From Candidatus Dechloromonas phosphoritropha (lineage in GTDB: Bacteria; Pseudomonadota; Gammaproteobacteria; Burkholderiales; Rhodocyclaceae): DNA of 64,000 nt. Position 1 is the first letter of the stretch; each line of letters opens with the position of its first letter. The stretch covers positions 1,550,001-1,614,000 of the forward strand of contig JADKGN010000004.1 of the NCBI GenBank assembly GCA_016722705.1, given 5' to 3'. Of the stretch, positions 59,822 to 64,000 are shown one piece after another. A model generated the notes under the pieces. That model saw nothing but the letters and a program-made list of their open reading frames with translations. It was not told where the DNA came from and ran no database searches. The position numbers and the translations under genes are program-made.

Positions 59822-60756
59822 CCTTCTTCGTCAAGCATCATGCGTTGCTGGCGGTCGATGAAGTCCTGCATGCTGTCGATCCCGCGCAAGTGCAGGATGG
59901 TATTGCGCACCGCCGCTTCGAGCAGCACCGCGAGGTTGCGCCCGGCCGCGACCGGAATGACGACGGTGCGAATCGGGACGCCGAGGACTTCCTGCGTCTG
60001 GGCATCCAGCGGCAGGCGCGGGGCGTCGGCGCCACTGACGGACTTTTGGAGATGGACGATCAGCTTGAGCTTCATCTTGCGACGGGACGCCGTCTCGCCG
60101 AATATGGTCCGGATATTGAGCAGTCCGAGGCCGCGCACTTCGAGGAAGTCGCGGAGCATGCCGGGGCAGCGGCCCTCGACCGTCGCCGGCGCGATGCGGC
60201 CCATCTCGACGACGTCGTCGGCGACCAGGCCATGGCCCCGCGAAATCAGTTCGAGCGCCAGTTCCGACTTGCCGACGCCGGAATCCCCGGTAATCAGCAC
60301 ACCCATGCCGAATACGTCCATGAAGACCCCATGCAGGTTGACCGTGTCGGCGAGGCGTGCCGAAAGATAAATGCGCAACAAGTCGATGACGGCGGAACAT
60401 GGCTTCGGCGACAGGATGACCGGGGTATCGGAAGCCTTGCAAGCCTCGATCAGCACCTCCGGGGCCGTCAGACCGTCGGCGACGAGTACAGCCGGCGGCT
60501 TCGCCAGCAGCAACTCGTGAAACAGATGGGCGAAGCGACGCTCGCCGATGCGCATGGCCCAATCGTATTCTCCCTGGCCCATGACCTGGAGACGCTCGGG
60601 GTGGATGATGTTGATATGACCTACGACGTCGGCGCCATAGTTGCTGGAAGCCTTGATCTCGATCCGCCGGTCGACGCGCTGACCGATCACCCAGTTCAGC
60701 AGCAGCTTTTCGCGATTGTCCTCGTAAAGCTGAACCAGACTGATGTGACGAAGCAC
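59818..60756 (-). CDS. hprK: HPr kinase/phosphorylase
   Basis: A 312-residue bifunctional enzyme that phosphorylates and dephosphorylates HPr on serine. The P-loop is ITGDSGVGKSELALEL near residue 150, the capping ADDVVEMG follows, and the C-terminal signature EVRGLGLLNIRTIFG is intact. In proteobacteria it sits with ptsN and rpoN and is tied to carbon-nitrogen regulation. Its start is six bases after ptsN. Confidence 0.96.
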   Translation of the reverse strand: MLRHISLVQLYEDNREKLLLNWVIGQRVDRRIEIKASSNYGADVVGHINIIHPERLQVMGQGEYDWAMRIGERRFAHLFHELLLAKPPAVLVADGLTAPEVLIEACKASDTPVILSPKPCSAVIDLLRIYLSARLADTVNLHGVFMDVFGMGVLITGDSGVGKSELALELISRGHGLVADDVVEMGRIAPATVEGRCPGMLRDFLEVRGLGLLNIRTIFGETASRRKMKLKLIVHLQKSVSGADAPRLPLDAQTQEVLGVPIRTVVIPVAAGRNLAVLLEAAVRNTILHLRGIDSMQDFIDRQQRMMLDEEG

Positions 60757-60762
60757 CGGAGA

Positions 60763-61212
60763 CTAGTTCTGGAAGAGGGCGATGACGGCGGCCGGGTCCG
60801 GCGCCGCGGCCAAGGCATCGCGGAACGGCCTTTCGGCGAAGCGTTGGGCCAGTTCGGAGAGAATTTCCAGATGGTGCTCGGTCGCCTGCTCCGGAACGAG
60901 CAGGAAAAATAGCAGATTGACTGCACGCCCATCCGGTGCATCGAAGGGAACGGGAGTCTTTAGCCGTACGAACGCTCCGGCTGCCTGTTTCAGGCCCTTG
61001 ATACGGCCGTGGGGAATGGCCACTCCCTGCCCAAGGCCGGTGGAACCGAGCTTCTCCCGAGCGAACAGACTGTCGAAAACGACAGCACGGGAAAGTCCGA
61101 GATTGCTTTCGAAAACCATGCCGACCTGCTCAAAAACGCGCTTCTTGCTGCTCGACTCGAGGTCGAGAAGCACCTGCCCGGCGGGCAGGATATTGTTCAG
61201 TGGATTCATCAT
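60763..61212 (-). CDS. ptsN: Nitrogen-PTS EIIA component PtsN
   Basis: A 149-residue EIIA-Ntr protein. The phosphorylated histidine is in GQGVAIPHGRIKGLKQ near residue 70. It takes phosphate from NPr/EI-Ntr and regulates potassium transport and other targets. The order rpoN-hpf-ptsN-hprK is conserved in betaproteobacteria. Confidence 0.95.
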   Translation of the reverse strand: MMNPLNNILPAGQVLLDLESSSKKRVFEQVGMVFESNLGLSRAVVFDSLFAREKLGSTGLGQGVAIPHGRIKGLKQAAGAFVRLKTPVPFDAPDGRAVNLLFFLLVPEQATEHHLEILSELAQRFAERPFRDALAAAPDPAAVIALFQN

Positions 61213-61259
61213 TTCACCAAAGACAAGACCGCGGCGAAATCGCAGCGGTCGTTAAAAAC

Positions 61260-61583
61260 TCAGCCAGCCACTTCGTGGGTTGGCTTGTCGCCCCGATGGT
61301 GGTCCTGAACCTTTTGCTTGTATTTCTGAACCTGGCGGTCCAGCTTGTCGAACAGGGCGTCGATGGCGGCATAGAGGTCTTCCCCGGATTCCTCCACATG
61401 CATGTCCTTGCCCGGCACATGCACGGTGACCTCGGCTTTTTGCTTCAGCTTTTCAACCGACAGAATCACATTCACGCCAGTGACCTTGTCAAAATGGCGA
61501 ATGACGGGATCCAGCTTGTTCTCGACGTACAGTCGCAATGCCGGCGTAACTTCAATGTGATGACCAGCGATTTGCAGATTCAT
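61260..61583 (-). CDS. hpf: Ribosome hibernation promoting factor (short form)
   Basis: A 107-residue HPF/YfiA protein: MNLQIAGHHIEVTPALRLYV at the start and the basic ALFDKLDRQVQKYKQKVQDH near the end. It binds the 30S decoding region and promotes inactive ribosome dimers in stationary phase. GAGGAGAAAT precedes the ATG. It follows rpoN by 15 bases. Confidence 0.95.
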   Translation of the reverse strand: MNLQIAGHHIEVTPALRLYVENKLDPVIRHFDKVTGVNVILSVEKLKQKAEVTVHVPGKDMHVEESGEDLYAAIDALFDKLDRQVQKYKQKVQDHHRGDKPTHEVAG

Positions 61584-61598
61584 TTATTTCTCCTCTTG

Positions 61599-63068
61599 CT
61601 ACAGGGTCTTGCGTAAATTGACCGGCGGGATATTGAGCGACTCACGGTATTTTGCCACCGTACGACGGGCCACAACAATGCCCTGCTGGCCTAGTATTTC
61701 GGATAATTGGCTATCCGACAAGGGTTTCTTGCCGTCTTCGGCGCCGACCAGCTGCTTGATCAGCGCGCGAATGGCGGTGGCGGAGCACGCGCCTCCGCTA
61801 TCGGTGGACACGTGACTGCCGAAGAAATATTTCAGTTCGAAGATTCCGCGTGGGGTCGCCATGTACTTCTGGTTGGTCACCCGCGACACGGTCGATTCGT
61901 GCAGACCGAGAATGTCGGCGATCTCGCGCAGGACCAGCGGACGCATAGCCACTTCGCCATGTTCGAAAAACTGCCGCTGGCGATCGACGATGGCCTGTGT
62001 TACCCGGTGAATGGTCTCGAAGCGCTGCTGCACATTTTTTATCAGCCAGCGCGCCTCCTGCAACTGGCCGCTCAGATTGCCGTTGCCGCGCCGCTGCCGC
62101 GCCAGTACCTCGGCGTAAAGGCGATTGATGCGCAGCCGCGGGTAGGCATCCGGGTTGATGTAAGCGGTCCATTTGTCCCTCAGCTTCTTGACGATGACAT
62201 CGGGGGTAATGTAACGGGCCTCGATCTGCGCGAAGCGCGATCCCGGTCGTGGATCAAGGCTGACGATCAGCGCGTGGGCATCCTTTAGCGCCTGCTCGGT
62301 GCAATCGGTTAGGCGCCGGATTCTGGCGAAGTCGCGGGCCGCCAGGAGTTCAAGATGCTTCTCGACGATGTCCAGCGCCAGTTGCCGCGCGCTTGATTTC
62401 GGGAGAGCCTTGAGTTGCAGCGCGAGACACTCCCGCGGACTGCGCGCGCCGATGCCTGTGGGTTCAAAACTCTGGATATGGCAAAGGGCGATTTCCAGAT
62501 CTTCCAGCTCGATCTCGTGCTCCGGTGGAAGGCTTTCGAGAAGTTCGGCGAGCGGTGTAGCCAGATAGCCGTCGTCGTCGAGCGCTTCGATCAGGAAACG
62601 CACGAGACTGCGGTCGCGCTCGCTGAGTTGCATGACACCCATCTGCCAGGTCAGGTGATCACGCAGGCTGGGAGTGCTGCCGTGAATGTCCTGGGCATCG
62701 CCGTCATCGTCGTCATCGCGACCGGCTCCGGTAAACGTGCCAGCATCCGAATTCCAGCGGTCATCATCGACGTCCGGCGGCGCGCCTGGGGCAGCCATCT
62801 CGCGGTCGTCCCGCGCATCGCGCTCGTCGCGTTCATCATGATCGGCGCGTTTCTCCGCGTCACTGCGCGGCGCATCGAATTGCTGGGCCGATACGAACGA
62901 CTCGTTGCCGCCATCGTCATCGCGTTCCAGCATCGGGTTTTCGAGCAGGTAATTTTCGATTTCCTGGTGCATCTCGATCGTCGACAACTGCAGGAGCTTG
63001 ATCGACTGCTGCAACTGGGGGGTAAGCGCCAGATGCTGCGAAAGCTTTAGCTGGAGAGCGGGCTTCAT
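61599..63068 (-). CDS. rpoN: RNA polymerase sigma-54 factor RpoN
   Basis: A 489-residue sigma-54. The glutamine-rich region I (MKPALQLKLSQHLALTPQLQQSIKLL) contacts activators; an acidic region II (residues about 55-125, rich in Asp) follows; the DNA-binding part has LHESTVSRVTNQKYMATPRG and the RpoN box ARRTVAKYRESLNIPP near the end. It needs enhancer-binding ATPases to open promoters. A matching -24/-12 site lies before the PEP-CTERM gene at 26.1 kb. Confidence 0.97.
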   Translation of the reverse strand: MKPALQLKLSQHLALTPQLQQSIKLLQLSTIEMHQEIENYLLENPMLERDDDGGNESFVSAQQFDAPRSDAEKRADHDERDERDARDDREMAAPGAPPDVDDDRWNSDAGTFTGAGRDDDDDGDAQDIHGSTPSLRDHLTWQMGVMQLSERDRSLVRFLIEALDDDGYLATPLAELLESLPPEHEIELEDLEIALCHIQSFEPTGIGARSPRECLALQLKALPKSSARQLALDIVEKHLELLAARDFARIRRLTDCTEQALKDAHALIVSLDPRPGSRFAQIEARYITPDVIVKKLRDKWTAYINPDAYPRLRINRLYAEVLARQRRGNGNLSGQLQEARWLIKNVQQRFETIHRVTQAIVDRQRQFFEHGEVAMRPLVLREIADILGLHESTVSRVTNQKYMATPRGIFELKYFFGSHVSTDSGGACSATAIRALIKQLVGAEDGKKPLSDSQLSEILGQQGIVVARRTVAKYRESLNIPPVNLRKTL

Positions 63069-63099
63069 CGATCGGAGGCCTTGCTACCGGGTTCGGGTT

Positions 63100-63837
63100 T
63101 CACAGCCTGAAGTGCTCTCCCAGGTAAACCTTGCGTACGCTCTCGTTGCCGACAATTTCGTCGGAGCGTCCGGCAGCGAGGACGCGCCCCTCGTTGATGA
63201 TGTAGGCGTGGTCGCAGATCCCCAGCGTTTCGCGGACATTGTGGTCGGTAATCAAGACACCGATTCGGCGTTCCTTGAGAAACCTGATGATTTTCTGGAT
63301 TTCGAGCACGGCAATCGGATCGACCCCGGCAAACGGTTCGTCGAGCAGAATGAAGCGCGGATCGGTCGCCAGCGCGCGGGCGATCTCCACCCGCCGTCGC
63401 TCGCCGCCAGACAGCGCAGCCGCGTTGATATGGCGGACATGTTCGATATGCAGCTCGTCGAGCAGGCCCTCGAGGCGATCATTGACTTCCGTTTCCGAAA
63501 TATTCAGTAATTCAAGGACCGCCCGGATGTTCTCTTCCACGGTCAACTTGCGGAAGACCGAAGCCTCCTGCGGCAGATAGGAAACTCCCTGACGCGCCCG
63601 ACTGTGCATTGGCAGGTGAGTCAGCCGGGCATCGTCGATGTAGACCTCCCCGCCATCGGCGGGGGCGAGACCGACGATCATGTAGAAACACGTCGTCTTA
63701 CCCGCGCCATTGGGCCCGAGCAGGCCAACCACCTCGCCACTCTTCACCTCGAAGGAAACATCGGTGACCACTGTGCGCGCCTTGTATTTCTTGCGCAGAT
63801 TGCTTGCCGCCAGCCTTGAAACGGCGAAATCACTCAT
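63100..63837 (-). CDS. lptB: LPS export ABC transporter ATPase LptB
   Basis: A 245-residue ABC ATPase powering lipopolysaccharide transport. Walker A is LLGPNGAGKTTCFYM, the signature LSGGERRRVEIARAL, Walker B FILLDEPFAGVDP. The start MSDFAVSRLAAS at 63837 overlaps the recX stop (ATGA); the extension to 63960 lies in recX. lptC and lptA, which usually precede lptB, are absent here. Confidence 0.96.
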   Translation of the reverse strand: MSDFAVSRLAASNLRKKYKARTVVTDVSFEVKSGEVVGLLGPNGAGKTTCFYMIVGLAPADGGEVYIDDARLTHLPMHSRARQGVSYLPQEASVFRKLTVEENIRAVLELLNISETEVNDRLEGLLDELHIEHVRHINAAALSGGERRRVEIARALATDPRFILLDEPFAGVDPIAVLEIQKIIRFLKERRIGVLITDHNVRETLGICDHAYIINEGRVLAAGRSDEIVGNESVRKVYLGEHFRL

Positions 63838-64000
63838 TCGTCGGCTCCGCGCATGACGCCGCGAATCGCTTCGCCGGAGAAACCGCGATATTGCAGAAAG
63901 CGCATCTGCCTGCCGCGCTCTGATGCGTCCGTTGGCAAGCAGCCGAATTTCCGGGCCCATACGGCCCTGCAGCGCGCCGCTTCATCACCGCCTTCGGGCA
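63834..64000 (-). CDS. recX: RecX-like regulatory protein, C-terminal part (runs off the window)
   Basis: The minus strand entering at the right edge encodes RCRAVWARKFGCLPTDASER then RQMRFLQYRGFSGEAIRGVM to a stop overlapping the lptB start. The AVWxRKFG and RFLQYRGFS segments fit the third helical repeat of RecX, which modulates RecA filaments. Only about 55 residues are visible. Confidence 0.8.
   Translation of the reverse strand, partial: PEGGDEAARCRAVWARKFGCLPTDASERGRQMRFLQYRGFSGEAIRGVMRGADE

Noticed and set aside
59788..60912. 374-codon plus-strand frame opposite hprK and ptsN
   Set aside because: Antisense to two well-supported genes.

Overview
This 64 kb, GC-rich window looks like the chromosome of a betaproteobacterium, most likely of the Rhodocyclales (an Accumulibacter- or Dechloromonas-like organism). 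That is inferred from gene order (yebC-ruvC-ruvA-ruvB, ybgC-tolQRAB-pal-cpoB-queE, lptB-rpoN-hpf-ptsN-hprK), a PEP-CTERM exosortase substrate and TolA, RpoN and HprK types. No rRNA or tRNA gene and no CRISPR array was recognised.

Layout. 1-11.3 kb is a graveyard of mobile elements: an IS4-family IS (271-1764), an acyl carrier protein/MBOAT/adenylation cassette resembling dltCBA whose adenylation gene is broken by a second IS4-family IS (4278-5666), an IS5-family IS (6059-6984), a large DUF4157 (eCIS-core type) metallopeptidase-like protein between inverted repeats, and a frameshifted IS1380 (9503-11222) sitting in a REP-like palindrome. 11.3-20.2 kb carries an orphan HigA-type antitoxin with a toxin stub, a HerA-like ATPase, and a tightly overlapping restriction set: Res, a VapC-type PIN protein, a DPPY methyltransferase with an AT-rich target-recognition region, then a pRiA4b ORF-3 protein. 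20.3-25.2 kb is housekeeping: yebC, a DMT permease, ruvC, ruvA, an AI-2E-type permease, ruvB. 25.3-26.1 kb is a PEP-CTERM protein with a near-consensus sigma-54 promoter; rpoN itself lies at 61.6-63.1 kb.

26.1-42.3 kb is a three-layer nest: a REP-associated tyrosine transposase (RAYT) gene interrupted by ISAs1 (10-bp target duplication), which is interrupted by a 14.2 kb Mu-like prophage remnant (5-6 bp duplication). Removing each layer restores the reading frame at its junction. The prophage keeps lysis and head-packaging genes on the minus strand and tail-type genes on the plus strand, and lacks a recognisable transposase, major capsid, sheath or tape measure.

42.4-48.1 kb is the Tol-Pal envelope operon plus queE; queC lies at 52.7 kb, so two queuosine-precursor genes flank a branched-chain amino-acid-type ABC operon (livKHMGF, minus strand). 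That operon is visibly decaying: nonsense codons in livK and livM, internal deletions in livH and livG. 53.4-56.1 kb holds a beta-propeller protein, a polysaccharide-deacetylase-like protein and a sterol-desaturase-type hydroxylase in one chain. 56.1-59.6 kb has a MidA-type methyltransferase, ttcA and a cyclase-like/FHA protein. 59.7-64 kb (minus) is the rpoN neighbourhood: recX (partial), lptB, rpoN, hpf, ptsN, hprK and a small PsiF-like protein, linking sigma-54, ribosome hibernation and the nitrogen-PTS.
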